A DNA stretch of 64,000 bases from Parvicella sp964387945 (GCA_964387945.1 CAYLYX010000008.1:120608-184607), one strand, 5' to 3'. Counted from the first letter of the stretch, positions 1-7,767 are shown. The notes: generated by a model from the letters alone, not told the origin. Made by a program: numbers and translations.

Positions 1-310
1 CCATAGCGCTTTTGTCATCAATGCGCTTGGCAACCGCTCCGTAATCGTACTTAGCAATACCTGCAAAATACTCAGCATGCATTAATCCAAACTGTAAATC
101 ACTTTCAATATTGGTCAAACCCACGGGGTTCCAATAACCTGCAGTGACATCGTTTGTGCTGGCAACAACAGAATTAGCCATACCCAACGCTCGAGCTCCC
201 ACACCAATGTTTAGGAATTCGTTACTGTACTTTGGTGTTTTATCATCCTGCCCCCAGTAAACAGAGGTGAACGCTGTCATAAAAAGGGCTAAAAAAAGCA
301 GTTTTTTCAT
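1..310 (-). CDS. PorV/PorQ-family outer membrane protein, N-terminal part (partial)
   Basis: The gene begins with ATG at 310 on the minus strand and runs off the left edge, so only the first ~103 residues are visible. It starts with a signal peptide (MKKLLFLALFMTAF...) followed by the family signature 'FLNIGVGARALGMANSVVAS' and 'TAGYWNPVGL'. These are typical of the FadL-like barrels annotated as PorV/PorQ or UPF0164. In Bacteroidota such proteins act in or around type IX secretion (PorV shuttles cargo to the attachment complex), but many paralogues have unknown roles. Which paralogue this is cannot be decided from the fragment. A weak promoter lies just upstream on the same strand, in the gap shared with pssA. 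Confidence 0.8.
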   Translation of the reverse strand, partial: MKKLLFLALFMTAFTSVYWGQDDKTPKYSNEFLNIGVGARALGMANSVVASTNDVTAGYWNPVGLTNIESDLQFGLMHAEYFAGIAKYDYGAVAKRIDDKSAM

Positions 311-327
311 AGGTATAATCTCGTACG

Positions 328-359
328 TAAAGTTAGCAAATCCGCTTGACTTGTGACAA
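328..359 (-). promoter_or_regulatory. Putative promoter of the PorV-like gene
   Basis: Read on the minus strand, TTG at 359-357 is followed after 21 bases by TAACTTTA (335-328). This is one mismatch from the Bacteroidota -7 consensus TAnnTTTG. The start codon lies about 18 bases further downstream. Confidence 0.45.
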
Positions 360-407
360 TTTTGTGATAATAACTGCAATTTCATCAATAAATTGTGATT
401 AATCGTC

Positions 408-415
408 TATTTTTG
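408..415 (+). promoter_or_regulatory. -7 element (TATTTTTG) for pssA-purS
   Basis: This is a perfect TAnnTTTG match 12 bases before the ATG at 428. It lies downstream of the GTG that would open the longest reading frame (395), so it argues for translation from 428 rather than 395. No clear -33 TTG is seen at the normal spacing. Confidence 0.5.
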
Positions 416-427
416 GGACTTTCATAC

Positions 428-1228
428 ATGAAAAAGCACATACCAAATATCATGACGTTGGGCAATTTGACCTGTGGATTGCTAGCAATTATGTATGCTT
501 TTTCTGACACACCTTGGGTGGGTGCTTATTTCATCTTTGGTGGACTCTTTTTAGATTTTTTTGATGGCTTTTTTGCACGGCTTCTCAAAGTAGATGGTGA
601 ACTAGGAAAACAACTGGATTCTCTGGCGGATCTGGTGACTTTTGGCGTGGCACCTGGGATGTTGATGTTTAGAACCATGACTTGGTTATTAATGGTCATT
701 AGTAACCATTTCAATGGGATTTTGAGGTTTGATGATTGGAAGGAGATATATTTTTATTTGGATGAGTTAGCTTTGATAGTTTTAATCGTTCCAGTTCTCT
801 CTGCTCTAAGGTTAGCAAGATTTAATATTTCAACTAATCAATCAGATCAATTCATTGGGTTGCCAACACCAGCCAACGCTATTTTTGTGTCTTCAGTTTC
901 GATAATTTCTTACGATTTGATGTTAGCAGATACTTGCTCAGTAGATGGTCTGTTTTATATTTATTTTATTTTGATGATTTTGTCAGTGACATTTTCCCTC
1001 CTCCTCAACGCCAACCTTCCTTTAATCGCACTCAAGTTCAAAACGTTTGGTTGGAAAGGAAATGAAGTACGTTTTATCTTTCTTGGTCTTTGTCTCGTGA
1101 CAATTTTGGTGGCTTTGTTGATAAGTAATGTATTTGTAGCTATCCCAATTATTATACTTTTGTACCTGATCGTTTCAATCATTAATAACAGTACAAAGCG
1201 AAAAGATGAAGTTCAAAGCAAACATTGA
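428..1228 (+). CDS. pssA: CDP-diacylglycerol--serine O-phosphatidyltransferase
   Basis: Makes phosphatidylserine from CDP-diacylglycerol and L-serine at the inner membrane, the committed step to phosphatidylethanolamine. The CDP-alcohol phosphatidyltransferase signature is complete: D46-G47-x2-A50-R51-x8-G60-x3-D64-x3-D68. The remainder is a chain of hydrophobic segments, and the length (266 residues) fits the family. The frame is open from a GTG at 395, but ATG 428 gives the usual 'MKKHIPNIMTLGN' start and follows a TAnnTTTG box. The last 23 bases overlap purS, so the two genes are probably cotranscribed and translationally coupled although their pathways are unrelated. Confidence 0.95.
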   Translation: MKKHIPNIMTLGNLTCGLLAIMYAFSDTPWVGAYFIFGGLFLDFFDGFFARLLKVDGELGKQLDSLADLVTFGVAPGMLMFRTMTWLLMVISNHFNGILRFDDWKEIYFYLDELALIVLIVPVLSALRLARFNISTNQSDQFIGLPTPANAIFVSSVSIISYDLMLADTCSVDGLFYIYFILMILSVTFSLLLNANLPLIALKFKTFGWKGNEVRFIFLGLCLVTILVALLISNVFVAIPIIILLYLIVSIINNSTKRKDEVQSKH

Positions 1229-1457
1229 TATTATGCCGTTAGAGGCGTTACTAGATCCACAAGGAAAAGCGGTTTCTCAATCGATGGGAAATGTTGGTTT
1301 AGGCGAGATTACGAACGTAAGAATCGGTAAGCACATCACCTTATTTGTGGAAGCAGACTCTAAAGATGTGGCATCTTCTAAAGTAGATGAAGCTTGTAAA
1401 AAGTTATTGGCAAACCAGATCATGGAAAGCTATTCTTTTGAATTGGAAGAGGCTTAA
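1206..1457 (+). CDS. purS: Phosphoribosylformylglycinamidine synthase subunit PurS
   Basis: This small protein (83 residues) has the PurS pattern: an N-terminal strand 'KFKANIDIMP', then 'LLDPQGKAVSQSM' and 'ITNVRIGKHITLFVEA'. PurS bridges PurL and PurQ in the three-subunit FGAM synthetase of purine synthesis, helping ammonia pass between the active sites. Its partners purL and purQ are not in the window; the only other purine synthesis gene here is purC, some 55 kb away. The start codon lies inside the end of pssA (overlap 1206-1228). The stop codon overlaps the stop of the convergent glycosyltransferase gene. Confidence 0.9.
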   Translation: MKFKANIDIMPLEALLDPQGKAVSQSMGNVGLGEITNVRIGKHITLFVEADSKDVASSKVDEACKKLLANQIMESYSFELEEA

Positions 1458-2488
1458 TTAAGCAACTGGTTTATTTTTTCTAAAACCCTTTCTGGAGAGA
1501 TCAATCTTCTGATCTTTTCTACTTTCTTCATGTCGTTTTCGGAATTGAGTTTTCCGTAAATTGAAAGAGGTATGTCTGGGTTTTCATCTTTTGAAAGTAT
1601 AATGCTGTTTTCTTGGTTGCTCCAAGCGTAAAAACCAAAATAGGGATGCGTTGAGATCCAAATGGAGATTACTTTACAGCCCACCAAGTCTGCTAAATGC
1701 ATATTGGAACTGTCCATCGCAATAAAAACATCGCATGATTTCATAATGGCTAACTCTTCTTCAAGAGAATATTGGCCTGCCACAGAACGACAACAGTCAA
1801 AGTCGTAGGTCAATGATTTGATCTGCTTTTCTTCTTTTTTACCTCCACCAAACAAAAGGACTTCATAATTACCATCGTCTTCAAGATGCTGAAGAAACGT
1901 CTTTACATTATCCAGTCCCCATTCTTTACTCTCGTGGGCAGCGAAGGGAGCAAAACCAATTACTTTTGATTTCGAACGGATTTTGAATTCGTGCGGAGTA
2001 GTAGGAAGAATGAATCGATAGTTTTGGGTTATTTTACAACTAGCCGCCTCAACTGCAGTATTATACCGTTCGATGGAGTGGGCGAGTTGTGTAAATGTCT
2101 TTTGTCCCTTGAGAATACTGTTTTTCTCACTTCTGCCTTTGTCAAAAACAATTGTTTTTACGCTGGATAATCTTAAACGTGAGCGAACAATCTTACTTCT
2201 CAAAACATCATGTTCATCAATGAAAACATCAGGTTGCAGCGCTTTGATGTCATTGGCCAATTTCAACAACCCAGAAAACCCCTTATGACGTCTATTTAAA
2301 TCTAGTGGAAAGAAGTTCAAACGCTCGTGTTCTCCGAAAAAAGGATGAAATAACGGTCGGGTAATAACTGTAACTTGTATATCCGGGTTGGAGGTTAAGG
2401 TATTCCAAACCGTTTGCACCAACATGGCTACATCTCCCATAGCCGAGAGACGGTAGATGACGATATGTTTTCCTTCTGCGATGCCCAA
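1454..2488 (-). CDS. Glycosyltransferase family 9 (heptosyltransferase-like)
   Basis: The protein (about 344 residues) has the GT9/GT-B layout. An N-terminal strand 'HIVIYRLSAMGDVAMLVQT' matches the usual RxSxxGD(V/I) start. A mid-protein 'IGFAPFAAHESKEW' is followed by 'VLLFGGGKKEE' and the donor-binding stretch 'MDSSNMHLADLVGCKVISIW' (family form DSGPMHLA). GT9 enzymes add heptose or related sugars to the lipopolysaccharide core at the inner-membrane face; the sugar here is not known. No ATG precedes the conserved N-terminus. The TTG at 2488 is the only ordinary candidate, but it sits inside a TAATTTTG promoter-like box (2493-2486), so the true start is uncertain. Confidence 0.85.
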   Translation of the reverse strand: MGIAEGKHIVIYRLSAMGDVAMLVQTVWNTLTSNPDIQVTVITRPLFHPFFGEHERLNFFPLDLNRRHKGFSGLLKLANDIKALQPDVFIDEHDVLRSKIVRSRLRLSSVKTIVFDKGRSEKNSILKGQKTFTQLAHSIERYNTAVEAASCKITQNYRFILPTTPHEFKIRSKSKVIGFAPFAAHESKEWGLDNVKTFLQHLEDDGNYEVLLFGGGKKEEKQIKSLTYDFDCCRSVAGQYSLEEELAIMKSCDVFIAMDSSNMHLADLVGCKVISIWISTHPYFGFYAWSNQENSIILSKDENPDIPLSIYGKLNSENDMKKVEKIRRLISPERVLEKINQLLN

Positions 2489-2533
2489 AATTAGTAAAAC
2501 GAATAATAGCCAGTTATTATTGAATAATAATTC

Positions 2534-3181
2534 ATGAAATTATTCTGTACCCTTTTTTCGAAATTGCATTACATGAGTAGTAATCCCTTCAAAATAGTCA
2601 TTATGAACTTCATGTTTGCACTTTTGATTTCAGCTCTTAACCTGTCTTGTTCTGCAGAACATGGTGAAAAGCTGCCCCCTTCCATGATTTTTGATGAAAC
2701 ACCGATAAAATCAATTTTGGAAGAACATAACATCAAAACAGAAGAGCTTTCTGTGTTGATCGATAAGTCGGATTATCAACTGTCGATCCTACATGAAGAT
2801 ACGGTTGTAAAGTGGTATCCGGTCGTTTTAGGGTACAATCCAGTAGGTGATAAAATGCAACAAGGCGATTACAAAACACCAGAAGGAGTATTCGGCATTC
2901 GAGATAAATACCCCCACAAGAGTTGGAAATATTTTATTTGGATCGACTACCCCAATGAAGAGTCGTGGAAACGTTTTGAGCAACGAAAAGCGGATGGTAC
3001 AATTTCCAGTGATGCAAAAATCGGAGGGGAAATCGGTATTCATGGAACACCTGAAGGAATGGAGGCATTAATTGATGAAGGACAGAATTGGACGTTTGGA
3101 TGTATTTCCTTGAAACGAAAGCACGTAGAAGAAATCTACCCCTATTTCCATAAAAACATTAAGATTACCATTCAGAAGTAA
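2534..3181 (+). CDS. L,D-transpeptidase (YkuD/ErfK domain), exported
   Basis: The catalytic domain shows 'IGIHGTPEG' (His170) and 'WTFGCISLKR' (Cys190), the His and nucleophilic Cys of YkuD-fold L,D-transpeptidases, which form 3-3 crosslinks or attach proteins in peptidoglycan. The Arg that normally follows in GC(I/V)R is Ser here. The N-terminus is hydrophobic and ends in 'ALNLSCSAE', an imperfect lipobox, so the protein is probably a periplasmic lipoprotein. In-frame ATGs at 2573 and 2603 are alternative starts; 2603 would begin directly at the hydrophobic segment. The last 10 bases overlap the convergent epimerase gene. Confidence 0.85.
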   Translation: MKLFCTLFSKLHYMSSNPFKIVIMNFMFALLISALNLSCSAEHGEKLPPSMIFDETPIKSILEEHNIKTEELSVLIDKSDYQLSILHEDTVVKWYPVVLGYNPVGDKMQQGDYKTPEGVFGIRDKYPHKSWKYFIWIDYPNEESWKRFEQRKADGTISSDAKIGGEIGIHGTPEGMEALIDEGQNWTFGCISLKRKHVEEIYPYFHKNIKITIQK

Positions 3182-4185
3182 TATTTCTTAAAAAATGGGA
3201 TTGCCTCTCGAATGGATTGTTCAATAGGAATGAATTCGAAACCACGTGACATCATTTTTGAATTATCATATGTGTGAACACCGTTTGCGTTTCTTGCCGT
3301 TTCTTTAGTGAGCGTAGGATGAGTTCCTTTAATTTTTGAACGAACTTTATCCAATCGCCAACCTAGGCCAGTTAGCCACTGTGGTGAATAAATTCGAGGT
3401 GGTTTATTCCTAAAACCAACGGCTAGCCAAGTGAAAACCTGTTTGTAAGGAAGACTTTCTGATACTAGAATATGCCGCTCTCCAGAAGGTCCGTTTTTCA
3501 TAACTTCAAGCAATCCTCTGGAAACATCTCGAACATCTACAAAACCATTGGCACCACGCGTATAAAAGGCAATACCTTTTGCACCAGTTCTAAAAAAAGT
3601 ACCACTGCTTCTTCCCCAATCGCATGGACCAAGAATAACACCAGGGTTGACAAGGTAGGTAGACATTTCTTCTGAATTGGCAGCCAACACCATACGCTCC
3701 GATTCATATTTGTTTTTACTGTAGAAAGAATTACTCTCATTTTCAACCCATTCTGAATCTTCAGTATATTTCCCAGAAGTGTTGACCCTTCCTAGAGCAG
3801 CAATAGAACTCACAAAACCAAACTTTTTAACACCTACTTGACGGGCGTAGTTAATCAGTAGTTCTGTGGCTTTAACATTTACCTCCTCCATAATGCCATT
3901 GTCATCTGGATTAAAGGAAACAATGGCTGCGGTATGAATGAGTTCATCAATGGAGTCGGGTAACGTGGGTGGCAATTGATCATCTCTTAAATCAAATTCT
4001 ATCCAGTTTACTTGTTCCAAAAGCTCCAGCTTACCGTGCCAATCAAAGAGGTTTTTCAGAGGCTTCAGGTTGCTGTTTTTTCGCTTTAGAGCATGAACTT
4101 TAGTATCCGTTTTCTGCAAAACATCTAATAAGACATGACTTCCAACCAAACCACTGGTTCCTGTAATTAAAATTTTTCTTTTCAA
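3172..4185 (-). CDS. NAD(P)-dependent epimerase/dehydratase (extended SDR)
   Basis: A Rossmann TGxxGxxG motif, 'ITGTSGLVGSHVLLDVL', stands at the N-terminus. 'VSSIAALG' and the catalytic 'YSKNKYESE' (Tyr-x3-Lys) follow, which places it in the extended SDR group with sugar-nucleotide epimerases and dihydroflavonol-reductase-like enzymes. The substrate is not evident. No ATG is available. TTG 4185 gives 'MKRKILITGTSG'; TTG 4191 adds two residues. A TAAATTTG box at 4201-4194 makes 4185 the better choice, because transcription would begin at or after 4191. It is divergent from aroA with about 30 bases between starts, and its end overlaps the L,D-transpeptidase gene. Confidence 0.82.
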   Translation of the reverse strand: MKRKILITGTSGLVGSHVLLDVLQKTDTKVHALKRKNSNLKPLKNLFDWHGKLELLEQVNWIEFDLRDDQLPPTLPDSIDELIHTAAIVSFNPDDNGIMEEVNVKATELLINYARQVGVKKFGFVSSIAALGRVNTSGKYTEDSEWVENESNSFYSKNKYESERMVLAANSEEMSTYLVNPGVILGPCDWGRSSGTFFRTGAKGIAFYTRGANGFVDVRDVSRGLLEVMKNGPSGERHILVSESLPYKQVFTWLAVGFRNKPPRIYSPQWLTGLGWRLDKVRSKIKGTHPTLTKETARNANGVHTYDNSKMMSRGFEFIPIEQSIREAIPFFKKYYF

Positions 4186-4193
4186 ACCCAAAT

Positions 4194-4201
4194 CAAATTT
4201 A
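4194..4201 (-). promoter_or_regulatory. -7 element (TAAATTTG) for the epimerase gene
   Basis: This perfect TAnnTTTG match on the minus strand lies in the 25-31 bp gap between divergent start codons. On the plus strand the same gap holds CATCTTTG (4202-4209), one mismatch from consensus, before aroA. The two promoters therefore overlap. Confidence 0.4.
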
Positions 4202-4216
4202 CATCTTTGGACAGCA

Positions 4217-5449
4217 ATGGTCCGATTGTCTTGTAAAAATAGAAATTTAAAAACGATTGTTCACCTCACGTATTCTAAAAGTGAGAGCAATAGAGCCTTG
4301 CTGCTCAATGCACTTTTCCCAGATCAGATAACGATTTCCAACCTATCGGACTCAGATGACACGCGTTTACTTTCCAAAGCTATAGAAGGGTATCGTTCAT
4401 CTGAAAAAATAGATGTAGGTCACGCAGGTACGTCCTTTAGGTTTATGACCGCTTTTTTGGCAACTCAGCGGAAGGGAAGTTGGACGCTGACGGGGTCAGA
4501 TCGCATGAAAGAACGCCCGATAAAAGTATTGGTGGATGCGTTGCAAATGATGGGGGCAAAAATTTCCTATATGGAAAAGGAAGGTTATCCCCCTTTGTCG
4601 ATTGAAGGAGTAGAGGAGTTAAAAAATGAGGTGTCAATTGATGCTCAAGTGAGTAGTCAGTATATTTCTGCATTGATGATGATTGGAAGTAAACTAAGTG
4701 GCGGTTTACGGATTGACCTAAAAGGTAAAATTACATCGTTACCATACATTATGATGACCACCGCCATGATGCATGAGGTGGGGGTAAAGGTGAAATTTGA
4801 AGGGCAAACTATTCTCGTGCCAGAAACTCATGCCTTGTCGCAGACAAAGTTGAGTATAGAGGCCGACTGGAGTGCAGCGTCTTATTGGTTTAGTCTTATT
4901 GCATTGGCTAATGAAGGTGCCTCGGTTGAGTTGATAGGCTTAAACGAAAAAAGCAGACAAGGAGATGCTCAAATCGTTGGTTATTTCAAGTCCCTTGGCG
5001 TGAATGCAGTTTATCGTGATGACAAATGGATGCTAACTAAATCTGGGAAGCCGACTACTGAGGTGTTAGAGCTGGATTTATCGTCCACACCAGACGTAGC
5101 GCAAACACTGGTGTGTACTTGTGCTGGGTTGGGAGTAGGTGTTAATTTTAGAGGATTGCATACCCTGAGAATTAAGGAAACAGATCGGTTGACAGCCCTA
5201 AAAGAAGAACTCAATAAGTTTGGCGTAGTTGTGACCATTCCTTCTGACGATCAGCTAGTGATGGAGAAAGGTCAACTTTTAAAGAAACCTACCCAGCCGA
5301 TTGCTACTTACAAAGATCATCGGATGGCCATGGCATTTGCTCCTTTAGCGCTTTGCGTTAACCTATCAATAGAAAATGAAGAGGTAGTTTCTAAGTCCTA
5401 TCCTAAGTTTTGGCAAGATTTGCAGCATGCAGTTAATGTAGAATTTTAA
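4217..5449 (+). CDS. aroA: 3-phosphoshikimate 1-carboxyvinyltransferase (EPSP synthase)
   Basis: Joins shikimate-3-phosphate and phosphoenolpyruvate in the sixth step of the shikimate pathway to aromatic amino acids. Family motifs in order: 'SKSESNRALLLNALF' near the N-terminus, 'GHAGTSFRFMTAF', 'RMKERPIKVLVDAL', 'SSQYISALMM', 'IKETDRLTALKEEL' and 'YKDHRMAMAFAP'. At 410 residues it is slightly shorter than the ~427 of E. coli AroA and looks complete. It is a single gene with no other aro gene nearby. Its last 17 bases overlap the end of holA on the other strand, so there is no room for a dedicated terminator. Confidence 0.95.
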   Translation: MVRLSCKNRNLKTIVHLTYSKSESNRALLLNALFPDQITISNLSDSDDTRLLSKAIEGYRSSEKIDVGHAGTSFRFMTAFLATQRKGSWTLTGSDRMKERPIKVLVDALQMMGAKISYMEKEGYPPLSIEGVEELKNEVSIDAQVSSQYISALMMIGSKLSGGLRIDLKGKITSLPYIMMTTAMMHEVGVKVKFEGQTILVPETHALSQTKLSIEADWSAASYWFSLIALANEGASVELIGLNEKSRQGDAQIVGYFKSLGVNAVYRDDKWMLTKSGKPTTEVLELDLSSTPDVAQTLVCTCAGLGVGVNFRGLHTLRIKETDRLTALKEELNKFGVVVTIPSDDQLVMEKGQLLKKPTQPIATYKDHRMAMAFAPLALCVNLSIENEEVVSKSYPKFWQDLQHAVNVEF

Positions 5450-6437
5450 AGATCAATTCCTTTAGAATTTCGGCATCACTTGTAGATGCATTTCCCACCC
5501 CTTTTGACTTAAGATCGGCCTCACGCAAATAACCGATGATTTTTGCCAATTTTCCCATGGAATATTGCTGAGATGCAGCGGCATACTCCTTTACGAAAAA
5601 AGGGTTAACACCAAGCGCTCTGGGTAGTTCGGCTTGTGGAACTTTGGCTTTGAGCACGTGGTATTTTAGTAATTTGCTAAAGAACCCATAAAGTACGCTT
5701 ACCGTTACCACGATCGGGTGATTTTTAGGATTGTTTCCGTAGTGGGTACAAATTAAATTGGCTTTTAAAACATCTTTTTTAGCTAGCGCTTTCTGTAGCT
5801 CGAAGTCGTTAAACTCCCTTGAAATGCCCACGTGTTTGTAAACAATCTTTTCATCGATTACCGTATCTCCTTCAAGGACAATCTGAAGTTTATTGAAGGT
5901 TTTGACAATCTTGTTCAAGTCCGTTCCCAAGTTCTCTGCCATCAAAACGGCTGCATTGGGCGCAACTATAAGTCCTTGCTTTTTTCCCTCAGCAATAATC
6001 CATTCTGGCATTTTATAGTCACGAACAGCTTCTGAGGTGTAAATAAAACCTGCCTTCTTAAGGTCTTTGGCCATTTTAGTTTTACCATCCAGCTTTTTGT
6101 ACTTGTAGCAGATGACCAGAAGCGTTGTTGCCGTAGGAGTGGTCAGGTAGTCATGCAGTTGCGTAATAGTTCGAGACAGTTCTTGCGCCTCTTTCACAAT
6201 CACTACGCGATGGCTAGCCATCATTGGGTATTGACGTGCTTCATTTAGAATGTCTTGTATCACAACATCTTTTCCGTATAAAACACTTTGGTTGAAGTCT
6301 CTTTCTCCTTCGTCTAGCACATTTTTTGCAATGTAATCACTTACCAGATCAATGTAATAAGGCTCTTCACCCTGCAAGAAATAGACAGGTTGGTATTGTC
6401 CCTTTTTTAAATCGTTCAGTAATGCATCAAAACTCAT
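5433..6437 (-). CDS. holA: DNA polymerase III subunit delta
   Basis: The clamp-loader delta subunit, which opens the beta sliding clamp. It begins 'MSFDALLNDLKKGQYQPVYF' and continues 'LQGEEPYYIDLVSDYI', the usual HolA opening (an AAA-like fold without a functional P-loop). The length (334 residues) is normal. It follows amn by 3 bases on the same strand, so amn-holA is an operon. The stand-alone HsdR-N gene divergent from amn is a neighbour commonly found beside holA in Flavobacteriia, which supports the assignment. The 3' end overlaps aroA. Confidence 0.92.
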   Translation of the reverse strand: MSFDALLNDLKKGQYQPVYFLQGEEPYYIDLVSDYIAKNVLDEGERDFNQSVLYGKDVVIQDILNEARQYPMMASHRVVIVKEAQELSRTITQLHDYLTTPTATTLLVICYKYKKLDGKTKMAKDLKKAGFIYTSEAVRDYKMPEWIIAEGKKQGLIVAPNAAVLMAENLGTDLNKIVKTFNKLQIVLEGDTVIDEKIVYKHVGISREFNDFELQKALAKKDVLKANLICTHYGNNPKNHPIVVTVSVLYGFFSKLLKYHVLKAKVPQAELPRALGVNPFFVKEYAAASQQYSMGKLAKIIGYLREADLKSKGVGNASTSDAEILKELIFKILH

Positions 6438-6440
6438 AAA

Positions 6441-7211
6441 CTAGAATCTCAGGTGACGAACAGATTTTCCTTCGTGAATAATTTCATTGAGTGAATCGAT
6501 CCCAATTTGGATGTGTTTTTCAACAAAACCAGAGGTCACTTTCGAATCGCTTTTTGAGGTCTTAACCCCTTGCGGAACCATCGGTTGGTCTGAAACCAGA
6601 AGCAAGGCTCCTGTCGGAATTTTGTTTGAGAAACCACCAATGAAGATAGCAGAGGTTTCCATATCAATGGCCATTGCACGAATAGAGCGTAGGTATTTTT
6701 TGAAATCCTCATCGTGCTCCCAAACTCGTCTACTTGTCGTAAAAACTGTTCCAGTCCAATAATCAAGTTCGTGTTCTCTTACGGAGTGAGAAACTGCTCG
6801 TTGCAAGTTAAACGCAGGTAAGGCAGGAACCTCAGCAGGTAAGTAGTTGGTGGAAGCTCCTTCTCCTCTTATTGCAGCGATAGGAAGAATCATATCTCCA
6901 ATTTTATTCTTTTTCTTTAATCCACCACATTTTCCTAAAAACAAACAAGCCTTAGGCTTAATCGCAGACAAAAGATCCATGATGGTTGCTGCATTCGCTG
7001 ATCCCATTCCAAAGTTGATCATGGTAATTTTACCAGCCGTTGCACTTCTCATTGCTTTGTCTTTACCTTCCACTTCAACGCCAAATTTATTGGCAAAAAT
7101 CTCAACGTAGTTATCGAAGTTGGTTAGCAAGATGTATTTGCCAAATTTTTCTAACGGTACACCAGTATATCTTGGGAGCCAATCGGCTACAATTTCTTCT
7201 TTCGTTTTCAT
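6441..7211 (-). CDS. amn: AMP nucleosidase
   Basis: Hydrolyses AMP to adenine and ribose 5-phosphate. The nucleoside phosphorylase fold is visible in 'ITMINFGMGSANAATIMDLL', 'ACLFLGKCGG' and 'AIDMETSAIFIGG' (the DMExA substrate-binding motif). The frame is open upstream to 7298, but ATG 7211 ('MKTKEEIVADWLPRYTG') is the natural start at 256 residues. This is the short Bacteroidota form, without the N-terminal regulatory domain of the ~480-residue E. coli enzyme. A TAnnTTTG box lies about 58 bases upstream. It is the first gene of the amn-holA operon. Confidence 0.88.
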   Translation of the reverse strand: MKTKEEIVADWLPRYTGVPLEKFGKYILLTNFDNYVEIFANKFGVEVEGKDKAMRSATAGKITMINFGMGSANAATIMDLLSAIKPKACLFLGKCGGLKKKNKIGDMILPIAAIRGEGASTNYLPAEVPALPAFNLQRAVSHSVREHELDYWTGTVFTTSRRVWEHDEDFKKYLRSIRAMAIDMETSAIFIGGFSNKIPTGALLLVSDQPMVPQGVKTSKSDSKVTSGFVEKHIQIGIDSLNEIIHEGKSVRHLRF

Positions 7212-7263
7212 ATATGTCAACTGATTTAGAAGGAACTTAGAACAGTTGTCCTTCTCATTTAAG

Positions 7264-7293
7264 TTGCACAAATGTACGAATTCCCTACCTTTA
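7264..7293 (+). promoter_or_regulatory. Putative promoter of the HsdR-N/SDR/ligase operon
   Basis: TTG at 7264-7266 is followed after 19 bases by TACCTTTA (7286-7293), one mismatch from TAnnTTTG. Transcription would start near 7300, just ahead of the TTG start codon at 7315. Confidence 0.4.
7269..7276 (-). promoter_or_regulatory. -7 element (TACATTTG) for amn-holA
   Basis: This perfect TAnnTTTG match on the minus strand gives a leader of about 50 bases to the amn ATG at 7211. It lies inside the divergent promoter of the opposite operon. Confidence 0.5.
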
Positions 7294-7314
7294 TGCAATC
7301 TAAACGAATTTTCT

Positions 7315-7767
7315 TTGCAAAAACTTAATTTCCCTCAGTACAAGTTTGACGTCAAACGTGAAGACGACCAACTTTTTATCTTAGATCAGATCCGAAAAAA
7401 ATGGGTTTCGCTTACCCCCGAAGAATGGGTGAGACAGCATGCTGTTGCATTTCTGGTAATGGAGAGAAAATATCCTGCAGGGCTTATCGGAATTGAGAAA
7501 ACAATTAAAGTGAATAAGATGAGCAAGCGCTTTGATGCCGTTTGTTTTAACCAGAATGCGCAACCTGTGTTGTTGGTGGAGTGCAAGGCTCCTGAGGTGC
7601 AGATTACGCAAGAAACTCTAGATCAGGCATTAAGATATAATTCTCAACTGCAAGTAAAATATTTGTTGCTCACCAACGGAATTAAACATGTCATCGGCTT
7701 TGTGGACTACGAAAACAAAAAGCTAGAATATTTGAAAGATATTCCAACCTTCGATTCAATTGTATGA
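7315..7767 (+). CDS. Stand-alone HsdR N-terminal nuclease-like domain protein
   Basis: A protein of about 150 residues related to the N-terminal domain of type I restriction enzyme HsdR (PD-(D/E)xK fold). Visible: 'KKWVSLTPEEWVRQHAVAFL', 'RFDAVCFN' (candidate catalytic Asp), and 'PVLLVECKAPEVQITQE', whose E-x-K fits the nuclease motif. No HsdM, HsdS or helicase part is present, so it is not a working restriction system; its conserved place beside holA suggests a housekeeping DNA role, not established. No ATG is in frame. TTG 7315 gives 'MQKLNFPQYKF', which matches relatives better than the TTG at 7246. The stop overlaps the next start by 4 bases. Confidence 0.82.
   Translation: MQKLNFPQYKFDVKREDDQLFILDQIRKKWVSLTPEEWVRQHAVAFLVMERKYPAGLIGIEKTIKVNKMSKRFDAVCFNQNAQPVLLVECKAPEVQITQETLDQALRYNSQLQVKYLLLTNGIKHVIGFVDYENKKLEYLKDIPTFDSIV

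Noticed and set aside
7315..7767. Type I restriction system
   Set aside because: Only an HsdR N-terminal-like domain is present; HsdM, HsdS and the helicase part are absent.
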